A stretch of 6,325 nucleotides of DNA from Actinomycetota bacterium. Its GTDB lineage: Bacteria > Actinomycetota > Humimicrobiia > Humimicrobiales > Humimicrobiaceae. How positions within the stretch are numbered: position 1 is the first letter of the stretch; each line of letters opens with the position of its first letter. The stretch covers positions 1-6,325 of the forward strand of contig DNFX01000143.1 in the NCBI GenBank assembly GCA_003486795.1, given 5' to 3'. Positions 1 through 6,009 of the stretch are shown one piece after another. Below the pieces are notes generated by a model. That model had not been told where the DNA came from, searched no databases, and saw nothing but the letters and a program-made list of their open reading frames with translations. The position numbers and the translations under genes are program-made.

Positions 1-824
1 AAAAGGCTGTCCTTATGGGTTTTGATTATTTTGCAACAGGTCATTATGCATCGATAATAGTGCGAAGCGGAGATTATTATATCTGCAAGGCAGCAGACAG
101 TACAAAAGATCAGTCATATTTTCTTTACAGAATTAAAAAAGAAAAGCTGCCGTTTATAAAATTTCCTTTATCAGACTACAAAAAAGAAGAAGTAAAAAAG
201 ATATCGCAGAAAATAGACCTTGAACTTCATGAAAAAAAAGAAAGCCAGGAAATCTGCTTTATAAAAAACAAAAGTTATCAGGAATTCATAAAAGAAAGAC
301 TGGGAAGAGATTTTAATGAGCAGGGAAACATTCTGGATGTAAACGGAGATGTAATAGGAAGGCACAAAGGTGTTGCTTTTTATACTATCGGGCAGAGAAA
401 AGGATTTGGGATAAGCCATGAAAGACCCCTGTATGTTACAGCAATCAATGTTGAAAAAAATGAGATTGTAGTGGGTGAAAGAAGTTATCTTGCAAAAAAG
501 GGGCTTATTGCCGGCAATCTTAATTGGTTTACTGATGAAATACCTGACAGAGCTCTGGCAAAGATTAGATATAACCACGAAGATGTTGAATGTACACTTT
601 CAACCCTTTCAGGTTCAGATGCTGCTGATGATGTTTATAATATTAATAATATTGAAGCCAGAGATGATATTCAGAATTATAAGGGCAATGATGAAAAAAT
701 TTATGTAAATTTTTCTGTTCCGCAGGAATCGGTAACGCCGGGACAGTCCGTGGTCTTTTATGATATATATGACAGCAGAGTAGTTCTTGGCGGAGGAACA
801 ATAATAAGGGGGACGGATCTTTAA
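1..824 (+). CDS. mnmA: MnmA, tRNA-specific 2-thiouridylase (5'-truncated by window edge)
   Basis: This cytoplasmic enzyme adenylates C2 of the wobble uridine (U34) of Lys, Glu and Gln tRNAs and replaces the oxygen with sulfur relayed from a cysteine desulfurase. The frame is open to the left edge, so the ATG at 15 is an internal Met and not the start. About 273 residues remain of a usual 350-370. The PP-loop and first catalytic Cys lie off the window. Numbering from the Met at 15, visible family motifs are FATGHYA (6-12), KDQSYFLY (31-38), the second catalytic Cys in ESQEICFI (Cys81, equivalent to E. coli Cys199), HKGVAFYTIGQRKG (117-130), and the C-terminal barrel signature TPGQSVVFYD...VLGGGTI (241-263). 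Roughly 25 extra low-complexity residues (about 199-226) interrupt the C-terminal beta-barrel domain. The stop overlaps the next gene by one base, so the two are probably co-transcribed. mnmA often follows iscS/iscU, which may lie upstream. Identification is firm. Confidence 0.96.
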   Translation, partial: KAVLMGFDYFATGHYASIIVRSGDYYICKAADSTKDQSYFLYRIKKEKLPFIKFPLSDYKKEEVKKISQKIDLELHEKKESQEICFIKNKSYQEFIKERLGRDFNEQGNILDVNGDVIGRHKGVAFYTIGQRKGFGISHERPLYVTAINVEKNEIVVGERSYLAKKGLIAGNLNWFTDEIPDRALAKIRYNHEDVECTLSTLSGSDAADDVYNINNIEARDDIQNYKGNDEKIYVNFSVPQESVTPGQSVVFYDIYDSRVVLGGGTIIRGTDL

Positions 825-1264
825 TGAGGATTTCAACCAGGTCAAGATACGGATTAAGGTTAATGCTGAGTCTTGCCAGTAATTTTCAAAAAGGATATAT
901 GCTTCTGAAGGATGTTGCCAGGCGTGAAGGAATTTCAGAGAAATACTTAAGTCTTATAGTAATACCTTTAAGAAAGGCAGGATTGCTTGTATCAAGCAGG
1001 GGAGCAAACGGAGGATACAGACTGTCAAAGCCACCTTCAGAAATAAATCTGAAAGAAATAATCGAACCCCTTGAAGGTGACCTGTATGTAATTGAATGTA
1101 TCAGGGGAAAAGAAATCTGTGAGAAGGCTAATGTGTGTACGAGTCATGATATATGGGAATTACTTGGAAAAAAGATTGCTGATTTTCTTGATACTATTAC
1201 TCTGGAAGATCTTTTGCAAATGCAGAAGGAAAAAACTGCGGGATTACTTGAATATATAATCTGA
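824..1264 (+). CDS. Rrf2-family transcriptional regulator with putative Fe-S ligands (IscR/CymR-like)
   Basis: This is a 146-residue winged helix-turn-helix DNA-binding protein of the Rrf2 family, which controls Fe-S assembly (IscR), cysteine metabolism (CymR) or NO response (NsrR). The start MRISTRSRYGLRLML is the family N-terminus. The HTH helices cover about 26-55, and the wing is RGANGGYRLSKPP (59-71). Cys92, Cys99, Cys105 and His108 lie where IscR has Cys92, Cys98, Cys104 and His107, so a [2Fe-2S] or similar cluster is likely; the first spacing is one residue longer (CX6CX5C). The C-terminus (TLEDLL, then a short Tyr-containing tail) resembles what I recall of CymR, which lacks these cysteines. 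The ATG lies within TAATG at the mnmA stop, with AAGGGGGA (806-813) 10 nt upstream, so it is translationally coupled to mnmA. Family is certain. The regulon is inferred from the sulfur genes around it, so I assign no symbol. Confidence 0.93.
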   Translation: MRISTRSRYGLRLMLSLASNFQKGYMLLKDVARREGISEKYLSLIVIPLRKAGLLVSSRGANGGYRLSKPPSEINLKEIIEPLEGDLYVIECIRGKEICEKANVCTSHDIWELLGKKIADFLDTITLEDLLQMQKEKTAGLLEYII

Positions 1265-1288
1265 CAATATGTTGAGAGATATTAAAAC

Positions 1289-1356
1289 AAGATAAAAAAG
1301 ATATAAGAAAAGATAAAGAAAGAAAAAATAAAGGAAGAAAAGATAAATAAGAAAAT
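1289..1356. repeat. Purine-rich spacer with AAGATA repeats between the Rrf2 gene and larE
   Basis: The 119-nt spacer 1265-1383 holds no gene. From 1289 to 1356 the + strand has no C at all, and T occurs almost only as single bases flanked by A. AAGATA occurs four times (1289, 1298, 1310, 1340), and the 13-mer AAGAAAAGATAAA occurs twice (1305-1317 and 1335-1347), 30 nt apart. No stem-loop, terminator or Shine-Dalgarno site suitable for larE is visible. It may be a leader with operator copies, an A-rich translation-enhancing leader, or decayed low-complexity DNA. The repeats are seen directly; any role is a guess. Confidence 0.6.
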
Positions 1357-1383
1357 TAGTGATAGTTTTAAATAATTATAATT

Positions 1384-2196
1384 ATGAAAATAGAAAATAT
1401 AAATCTTCAGAAAAAATATAACAAATTAACTGAGGATTTGAAAAAATACGATTCTGCTGCTGTAGCATTTTCTGGTGGGATAGACAGCACCCTTCTTTTA
1501 TTTGCAGCCAGAGAGGCACTTGACGGAAATGTTGTTGCACTTACCGCTTCGTCCATGGTTTTTCCTGAAAGCGAAAGGAAAGCTGCTTCTGCAATTGCAG
1601 AAAAAATAAGCGTAAATCATGAAATAGTAGATATTAACCTGGAATCAAATTTAGAGTTTTTAAAAAACGATAATCAGAGATGTTATTACTGTAAAAAAAC
1701 AATCATGCAGAATTTAAAAGAGGTTGCTGTCAAAAAAGGAATAAAAGTTTTGCTTGAAGGCTCCAATGCTGATGATAAAAATGACTACAGGCCAGGATTT
1801 AAAGCAGTCACGGAATTTGGTGTTGGAAGCCCTTTAAAAGAAGCGGGGCTTACAAAATCCGAGATTACAGAGCTTTCAAAGAAATTTAACCTTATAGACG
1901 AAAACAAAAGCTCATTTTCCTGTCTTGCCACAAGGATTGCTTACGGAATTAAAATAGATCGTAAAATATTAGAAAGAATAGAAAGTCTTGAAAATTATCT
2001 GAAAGGCATTGGTTTAAGTAATGTCAGGGTAAGGCATCACGGAAATATTGCCAGGATTGAAACAGATATAAAGGATTTTAAAAAGATCATAAAAGAAGAT
2101 TTCAGACAGGAAATTTTAATAAAATTTTACGCTTCCGGTTATAAATATGTTGTTCTTGATCTGGAAGGATTCTTGAGCGGAAGTATGAACAAGTAA
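1384..2196 (+). CDS. larE: LarE-type ATP-dependent sacrificial/Fe-S sulfur transferase (PP-loop superfamily)
   Basis: This 270-residue cytosolic protein matches LarE in length. LarE adenylates a carboxylate-bearing cofactor precursor (P2CMN in nickel-pincer cofactor synthesis) and inserts sulfur. The PP-loop is [10 protein letters not shown] (26-35). Other family signatures are EGSNADD (125-131), RPG (136-138), SPL (149-151), a Cys in FSCLATRI (178-185), [13 protein letters not shown] (214-226) and a C-terminal LDLEGF. Cys180 fits the sacrificial Cys176 of L. plantarum LarE. Cys100 and Cys103 in RCYYCKK add a CX2C pair, the pattern of LarE forms reported to carry a three-Cys [4Fe-4S] cluster that binds and delivers sulfide; I recall this but cannot align here. 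The ATG gives the normal N-terminal length, yet no Shine-Dalgarno site precedes it and an in-frame stop lies just upstream (1369-1371). metY follows after 13 nt. No larA, larB or larC is visible, so the true substrate is open. Family firm, substrate uncertain. Confidence 0.9.
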   Translation: MKIENINLQKKYNKLTEDLKKYDSAAVAFSGGIDSTLLLFAAREALDGNVVALTASSMVFPESERKAASAIAEKISVNHEIVDINLESNLEFLKNDNQRCYYCKKTIMQNLKEVAVKKGIKVLLEGSNADDKNDYRPGFKAVTEFGVGSPLKEAGLTKSEITELSKKFNLIDENKSSFSCLATRIAYGIKIDRKILERIESLENYLKGIGLSNVRVRHHGNIARIETDIKDFKKIIKEDFRQEILIKFYASGYKYVVLDLEGFLSGSMNK

Positions 2197-2209
2197 AAAG
2201 GATGGAAAT

Positions 2210-3517
2210 ATGTCAGACAAAAATAAAGAAGAAAAAAAATTTCATGAAGAGACAATAGCTCTGCACGGAGGGCAGGAACCTGATCCGGTAACGGGTGCGA
2301 AAGCAGTCCCTATCTATCAGACAACATCATACAGTTTCAGGGATTCAAAACATGCAGCAGACCTTTTTGCTCTTAATGAACCAGGGAATATCTATACCAG
2401 ACTTATGAACCCGACTACTGATGTTTTTGAAAAAAGAATGGCTCTTCTTGATGGCGGAGTCGGGGCGCTGGCTGTTGCAAGCGGGCAGGCAGCCATTACG
2501 ATTGCAATCCTTAATATTGCCCAGGCAGGAGACGAAATAGTATCTGCCGACAACCTGTACGGGGGGACGTATAATTTGTTCCATAATACTTTTGCAAGAA
2601 TGGGAATAAAGGTACATTTTGTGAATTCCCAGGATGTTAGCGCTTTTGAAAAAGCCATAAATAAAAAAACAAAAGCAATTTATGCGGAATCCATGGGAAA
2701 TCCCAAACTTGATGTAACGGATTTCGAAAAAGTATCTGAAATTGCCAGGAAACACAGGATACCTTTTATTCTTGATAATACTGTTTCTCCATATATCTTC
2801 AAACCGTTTGAACACGGAGTGGATATTGCAGTTTATTCAGCAACAAAATTTATAGGAGGGCACGGAACTTCTCTTGGCGGGGTAATAGTTGATTCCGGAA
2901 ATTTTGACTGGGAAAAGGGAGACTTTCCATTAATAACGGCTCCTGAACCCGGTTATCACGGACTTGAATTTGTAAAAGCTTTAAGAAAGCAGGGCAATAT
3001 TGCATATATATCAAAAGCAAGATTAGTGCTTTTAAGGGATCTGGGGCCTGCTATTTCGCCGTTTAATTCTTTTTTGATGCTTCAGGGCTTGGAGACATTG
3101 CCTGTCAGAATGGAAAGACATTGTAAAAATGCACTTGCTGTTGCTGGCTATCTTAAGAACCATAAATATGTAAGCTGGGTAAACTATCCGGGGCTGGATG
3201 ATAATCCGCAGAAAACAAAAGTTGACAAATATCTTGGAGGCAGGGCTGGAGCTATAATAGGATTTGGAATAAAAGGTGGATCTGCTGCCGGAGCCAGATT
3301 CATAGATTCACTCAAGCTGATATCTCATCTTGCAAATATAGGAGATGCAAAAACACTTGCAATTCATCCGGCAAGTACAACCCATCAGCAACTGTCTGAG
3401 GAGGAAAGGATTTCCACCGGAGTGACATCTGATTTTATCAGGCTTTCTGTAGGTCTTGAAAACTTAGATGATATTTTCAGCGATCTGGATCAGGCTCTCG
3501 GGAAATCCCAGAAGTAA
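2210..3517 (+). CDS. metY: O-acetylhomoserine sulfhydrylase (O-acetylhomoserine aminocarboxypropyltransferase)
   Basis: This PLP enzyme of the Cys/Met-metabolism family (fold type I) makes homocysteine directly from O-acetylhomoserine and sulfide in the cytosol. Motifs in order are ETIALHGG (14-21), PIYQTTSY (34-41), YTRLMNPT (62-69, phosphate-binding Tyr/Arg from the neighbouring subunit), ASGQAA (90-95), LYGGTYNLF (116-124), DNTVSPY (189-195, Asp contacting the PLP ring) and [10 protein letters not shown] (210-219) with the Schiff-base Lys213. At 435 residues, with an extra segment after the Lys ([11 protein letters not shown] region), it fits MetY and not the shorter cystathionine gamma-synthase/lyase group (about 380-400). 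The ATG at 2210 is preceded by AAGGATGGA (2198-2206). The 13-nt gap to larE implies one transcript. metX downstream supplies the likely substrate. Specificity for the acetyl rather than succinyl ester is inferred from family and context. Confidence 0.94.
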   Translation: MSDKNKEEKKFHEETIALHGGQEPDPVTGAKAVPIYQTTSYSFRDSKHAADLFALNEPGNIYTRLMNPTTDVFEKRMALLDGGVGALAVASGQAAITIAILNIAQAGDEIVSADNLYGGTYNLFHNTFARMGIKVHFVNSQDVSAFEKAINKKTKAIYAESMGNPKLDVTDFEKVSEIARKHRIPFILDNTVSPYIFKPFEHGVDIAVYSATKFIGGHGTSLGGVIVDSGNFDWEKGDFPLITAPEPGYHGLEFVKALRKQGNIAYISKARLVLLRDLGPAISPFNSFLMLQGLETLPVRMERHCKNALAVAGYLKNHKYVSWVNYPGLDDNPQKTKVDKYLGGRAGAIIGFGIKGGSAAGARFIDSLKLISHLANIGDAKTLAIHPASTTHQQLSEEERISTGVTSDFIRLSVGLENLDDIFSDLDQALGKSQK

Positions 3518-3700
3518 AAAATAAAAGGAAACTTATAAATTACATAAAGCATTTGATAGACATAAAAAATTTAACCTTTATATAGCTTTTAATTTATAAA
3601 AATATTTTAACGAAAGCTTTTTAAGCATATAAATCTTTTAATTTATAATTTATAAAAATTTCAATAACTTTCTGTTTTATTTATATGGAGGGAATATTTA
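3518..3700 (+). promoter_or_regulatory. AT-rich intergenic leader of cysK with repeated motifs and a possible promoter
   Basis: This 183-nt stretch has no gene. CTTTTAATTTATA occurs at 3586-3598 and 3635-3647, and AATTTATAAAAAT at 3591-3603 and 3647-3659, so a compound AT-rich element is present twice about 50-56 nt apart. AGCTTT (3584-3589) and AAAGCT (3613-3618) form an inverted repeat with a 23-nt loop. A weak promoter-like pair is TTGATA (3553-3558) with TTTATA (3577-3582), spacer 18, but composition this AT-rich yields such matches by chance. The long gap after a tight larE-metY pair suggests cysK has its own promoter here, with the repeats as candidate operator sites. No riboswitch or T-box features are visible. 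Confidence 0.35.
3687..3692 (+). promoter_or_regulatory. Ribosome binding site of cysK (GGAGGG)
   Basis: GGAGGG sits 8 nt before the ATG at 3701. It is one of the strongest Shine-Dalgarno matches in the window and fixes the cysK start. Confidence 0.85.
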
Positions 3701-4624
3701 ATGGCTAATATTTATGAAGATATAACAAAAACAATAGGCAATACCCCTCTTGTAAGAATAAATAATATTTCTTCCGGCCTGGACGCGGTAATTCTTGCAA
3801 AAATTGAATCTTTTAACCCGCTTTCAAGTGTAAAAGACAGAATAGGTGTTGCAATGATTGAAGATGCGGAAGAAAAGGGGCTGCTAAAAAAAGGATCTGT
3901 GATAATCGAACCGACGAGCGGAAATACAGGAATAGGACTTGCATTTGCATGTGCAGCAAAAGGTTACAAACTGATTCTGACCATGCCGGAGACAATGAGT
4001 GTTGAAAGAAGGCAGCTTTTAAAAATACTGGGAGCTGAAGTTGTTCTTACTGATGGGAGTCTGGGAATGAACGGAGCGATAAAAAAGGCTGAAGAATTGG
4101 TTAAAGAGACTCCAGACAGTTATATGCCTCAGCAATTCTGCAATCCTGCAAATCCTGAAATACACAGGAAGACGACTGCGCTTGAGATAATCAGAGATAC
4201 TGACGGGAAAATCGATTATTTTATTGCTGGCATAGGCACCGGTGGAACAATAACGGGTGTCGGCGAGGTATTAAAAAGGGAACTTGGTAAGGTAAAAATA
4301 ATAGGTGTAGAGCCAGAAGATTCTCCGATGCTTACAAAAGGGATAGCCGGACCACACAAAATACAGGGTATCGGGGCAGGTTTTGTTCCTGAAATTCTTA
4401 ACAGGGGCATTATTGACGAAATTATTGCTGTTGATAGTGAAGATGCGGGGAATGTGGCAAGGGAGCTCGCAAAAAAAGAAGGAATACTTGCAGGCATTTC
4501 AAGCGGGGCAGCTATGTGGGCGGCTCTTGAACTCGGGAAAAGAGCTGAAAGCAGGGGAAAGAATATCGTTGTTCTGCTTCCTGATTCAGGGGAAAGATAT
4601 CTTTCTACATGGCTTTTCCAGTAA
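3701..4624 (+). CDS. cysK: Cysteine synthase A (O-acetylserine sulfhydrylase)
   Basis: This PLP enzyme of fold type II joins sulfide to O-acetylserine, giving cysteine and acetate in the cytosol. It has 307 residues, the normal length. Motifs are [10 protein letters not shown] (11-20), NPLSSVKDR (39-47) with PLP Lys45, [12 protein letters not shown] (70-81, substrate loop), [10 protein letters not shown] (95-104), the phosphate-binding GTGGT (179-183), QGIGAGFVP (222-230), GISSGAA (265-271) and [10 protein letters not shown] (294-303). The last is typical of CysK and not of cystathionine beta-synthase, and no CBS domains follow. In Gram-positive bacteria CysK also binds serine acetyltransferase and the Rrf2-type repressor CymR, which is interesting given the Rrf2 gene upstream; whether it does so here is not visible. 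cysE is not in the window. It could accept O-phosphoserine or other acceptors, but the motifs favour O-acetylserine. Confidence 0.95.
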   Translation: MANIYEDITKTIGNTPLVRINNISSGLDAVILAKIESFNPLSSVKDRIGVAMIEDAEEKGLLKKGSVIIEPTSGNTGIGLAFACAAKGYKLILTMPETMSVERRQLLKILGAEVVLTDGSLGMNGAIKKAEELVKETPDSYMPQQFCNPANPEIHRKTTALEIIRDTDGKIDYFIAGIGTGGTITGVGEVLKRELGKVKIIGVEPEDSPMLTKGIAGPHKIQGIGAGFVPEILNRGIIDEIIAVDSEDAGNVARELAKKEGILAGISSGAAMWAALELGKRAESRGKNIVVLLPDSGERYLSTWLFQ

Positions 4625-4637
4625 CGAGTTCAGAACG

Positions 4638-4663
4638 AGGATAATAAAATAGGATAATAAAAT
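4638..4663. repeat. Perfect 13-bp tandem duplication downstream of cysK
   Basis: AGGATAATAAAAT occurs at 4638-4650 and again immediately at 4651-4663, followed by a degraded start of a third copy (AGTATAAT, 4664-4671). It begins 14 nt after the cysK stop, in the cysK-metX spacer. It may be replication slippage or a doubled protein-binding site; nothing in the sequence decides between these. Confidence 0.85.
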
Positions 4664-4712
4664 AGTATAATTGATTTATTGTCTGGTAATGAGATTTTTT
4701 ACTTGGTAAATA

Positions 4713-4743
4713 TTGATTGTACTTTTAAAACCAAACATACTAT
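4713..4743 (+). promoter_or_regulatory. Weak candidate promoter for metX
   Basis: TTGATT (4713-4718) is followed by CATACT (4736-4741, spacer 17) and an overlapping TACTAT (4738-4743, spacer 19), each matching four of six consensus bases. This would give a short leader before the ribosome binding site of metX. The rest of the 148-nt spacer 4625-4772 holds a tandem duplication and a small hairpin, TTTAC-TTG-GTAAA (4698-4710), too weak for a terminator. Support is low because AT-rich DNA gives chance matches. Confidence 0.22.
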
Positions 4744-4759
4744 GAAGGTTTTTAATCTT

Positions 4760-4765
4760 AAGGAG
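4760..4765 (+). promoter_or_regulatory. Ribosome binding site that decides the TTG start of metX
   Basis: AAGGAG lies 7 nt before the TTG at 4773. No ATG or GTG is in a comparable position in this frame, so this site supports TTG as the initiation codon. Confidence 0.8.
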
Positions 4766-4772
4766 ATAAAAC

Positions 4773-5945
4773 TTGTCAGAATATATATCTGAGAGCACTG
4801 ATTTTAAAAACAGTGTAGGCATAGTAAAAACAGAATTTTTCCATTTTGCTGATCCGCCGGATGAATTTGTGCTATCAAACGGATTCAGGCTGGGTCCCGT
4901 TGATGTCGCTTATGAGACATACGGAAATCTTTCAGAGAAAAAAGACAATGCCATCCTTATATTCCATGCTTTGTCAGGAGATGCGCATGCTGCCGGTTTC
5001 AATAGTGCTGATGAAAAGAAACCGGGATGGTGGGATATCATGATAGGACCTTCAAAACCCATAGACACTGACAGGTATTTTGTAATATGTGCAAATGTAA
5101 TAGGCGGTTGCAAAGGTTCAACTGGCCCATCTTCAATAAATCCGCAGACGGGTGATCCTTATGGTATATCGTTTCCGATAATATCAGTAAAAGACATGGT
5201 GGCAGTCCAGAAAAAATTAATTGATTATCTCGGGATAGAGAAGCTGCACTGTATAATAGGGGGATCCATGGGAGGGATGCAGGCCCTGCAGTGGCTTGTG
5301 TCATATCCAAAAACTGCAAAAGGAGCGATGATTATTGCTACATCGCCAAAACATACTGCTCAGGAAATTGCATTTAACAGCGTGGGCAGATATTCAATTA
5401 TAACTGACCCGAACTGGAATAATGGGAATTATTATGGAAAAAGTCTTCCAAAGATAGGATTGTCAGTTGCCAGAATGATAGGACACATAACTTATCTGAG
5501 TGAGGAAGCCATGACACAGAAATTCGGAAGAAAGACAATCGAAGGTAAAACAGGGAGGGAAGAGTTTGGGCAGCTGGCTGATTTTACAAAGGAGTTTGAG
5601 GTCGAGAGCTATCTTCAATACCAGGGTGAAAGTTTTATTAAAAGATTTGATGCAAATTCCTATCTTTATATAACAAAGGCTATTGATAATTTTGATGTAA
5701 GTGACGGATATTCGGGGCTTGCTGAGGCTCTCAAAGGAGTAGAAGCCAAATGCTTTGTACTATCATTTACTTCTGACTGGCTTTATCCCAAAGAGCAGTC
5801 ATTAAAAATAGTGCGGGCATTGAAAATAAATGGTATTGATACATCATATACCAATCTCGAGTCAGCTTTCGGTCATGATGCTTTTCTTATAGATGATGAA
5901 AGGTTAAAGAAACTATTTGCAGGTTTTCTTTGTTCAATAAAATAA
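4773..5945 (+). CDS. metX: Homoserine O-acetyltransferase (MetX family)
   Basis: This alpha/beta-hydrolase-fold acyltransferase activates the hydroxyl of homoserine with acetyl-CoA, the first committed step of methionine synthesis, in the cytosol. It has 390 residues, typical of MetX. Visible signatures are VAYETYGNL (45-53), IFHALSGDAHAAG (63-75), WWDIMIGPSKPIDTDRYF (86-103), NVIGGCKGSTGPSS (108-121), the nucleophile elbow GGSMGG with Ser165 (163-168), Asp335 in TSDWLYP (333-339) and His368 in GHDAFL (367-372). Together these complete the Ser-Asp-His triad. The helical lid lies between about 190 and 320. Translation starts at TTG 4773 with a good ribosome binding site, because the protein begins at the family N-terminus and has no nearby ATG. 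MetX proteins can use acetyl- or succinyl-CoA; acetyl is favoured here by metY upstream, but I cannot read specificity from the sequence. metW follows 64 nt later. Confidence 0.95.
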   Translation: MSEYISESTDFKNSVGIVKTEFFHFADPPDEFVLSNGFRLGPVDVAYETYGNLSEKKDNAILIFHALSGDAHAAGFNSADEKKPGWWDIMIGPSKPIDTDRYFVICANVIGGCKGSTGPSSINPQTGDPYGISFPIISVKDMVAVQKKLIDYLGIEKLHCIIGGSMGGMQALQWLVSYPKTAKGAMIIATSPKHTAQEIAFNSVGRYSIITDPNWNNGNYYGKSLPKIGLSVARMIGHITYLSEEAMTQKFGRKTIEGKTGREEFGQLADFTKEFEVESYLQYQGESFIKRFDANSYLYITKAIDNFDVSDGYSGLAEALKGVEAKCFVLSFTSDWLYPKEQSLKIVRALKINGIDTSYTNLESAFGHDAFLIDDERLKKLFAGFLCSIK

Positions 5946-6009
5946 TCATATAAGCAGCCGGGCGGATGAAAGCAGAAAAAATAAAATAAAATATATAAAT
6001 AAATTAAAA

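Noticed and set aside
15..17. ATG at 15 as the true start of mnmA
   Set aside because: The frame is open upstream to the edge with family-consistent residues before FATGHYA, and a start here would remove the PP-loop domain; the gene simply continues off the window.
1377..1382. Perfect TATAAT hexamer directly before the larE start codon
   Set aside because: Transcription would begin a few bases inside the coding region, there is no -35 match at the right distance, and the flanking DNA is so A/T-rich that chance matches are expected.
2345..2815. Long open frame on the - strand opposite metY, and similar ones opposite mnmA, cysK and metX
   Set aside because: They lie wholly within strongly supported + strand genes, show no recognisable protein motifs and have compositions expected of antisense frames.
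3481..3520. Possible terminator at the end of metY (GGGA-AA-TCCC, and TCTGG...CCAGA)
   Set aside because: The stems are only 4-5 bp, lie inside the coding region, and no T-run follows.
4698..4734. Possible attenuator or riboswitch in the metX leader (TTTAC-TTG-GTAAA hairpin, TTGGT/ACCAA pairing)
   Set aside because: The pairings are short, A/U-rich and mutually exclusive without a terminator. No SAM-riboswitch or T-box core sequences are visible.
5966..5989. Seven-codon reading frame (ATG at 5966) between metX and metW
   Set aside because: It is too short, has only a poor ribosome binding site, ends in low-complexity A-rich sequence and shows no sign of regulatory function.
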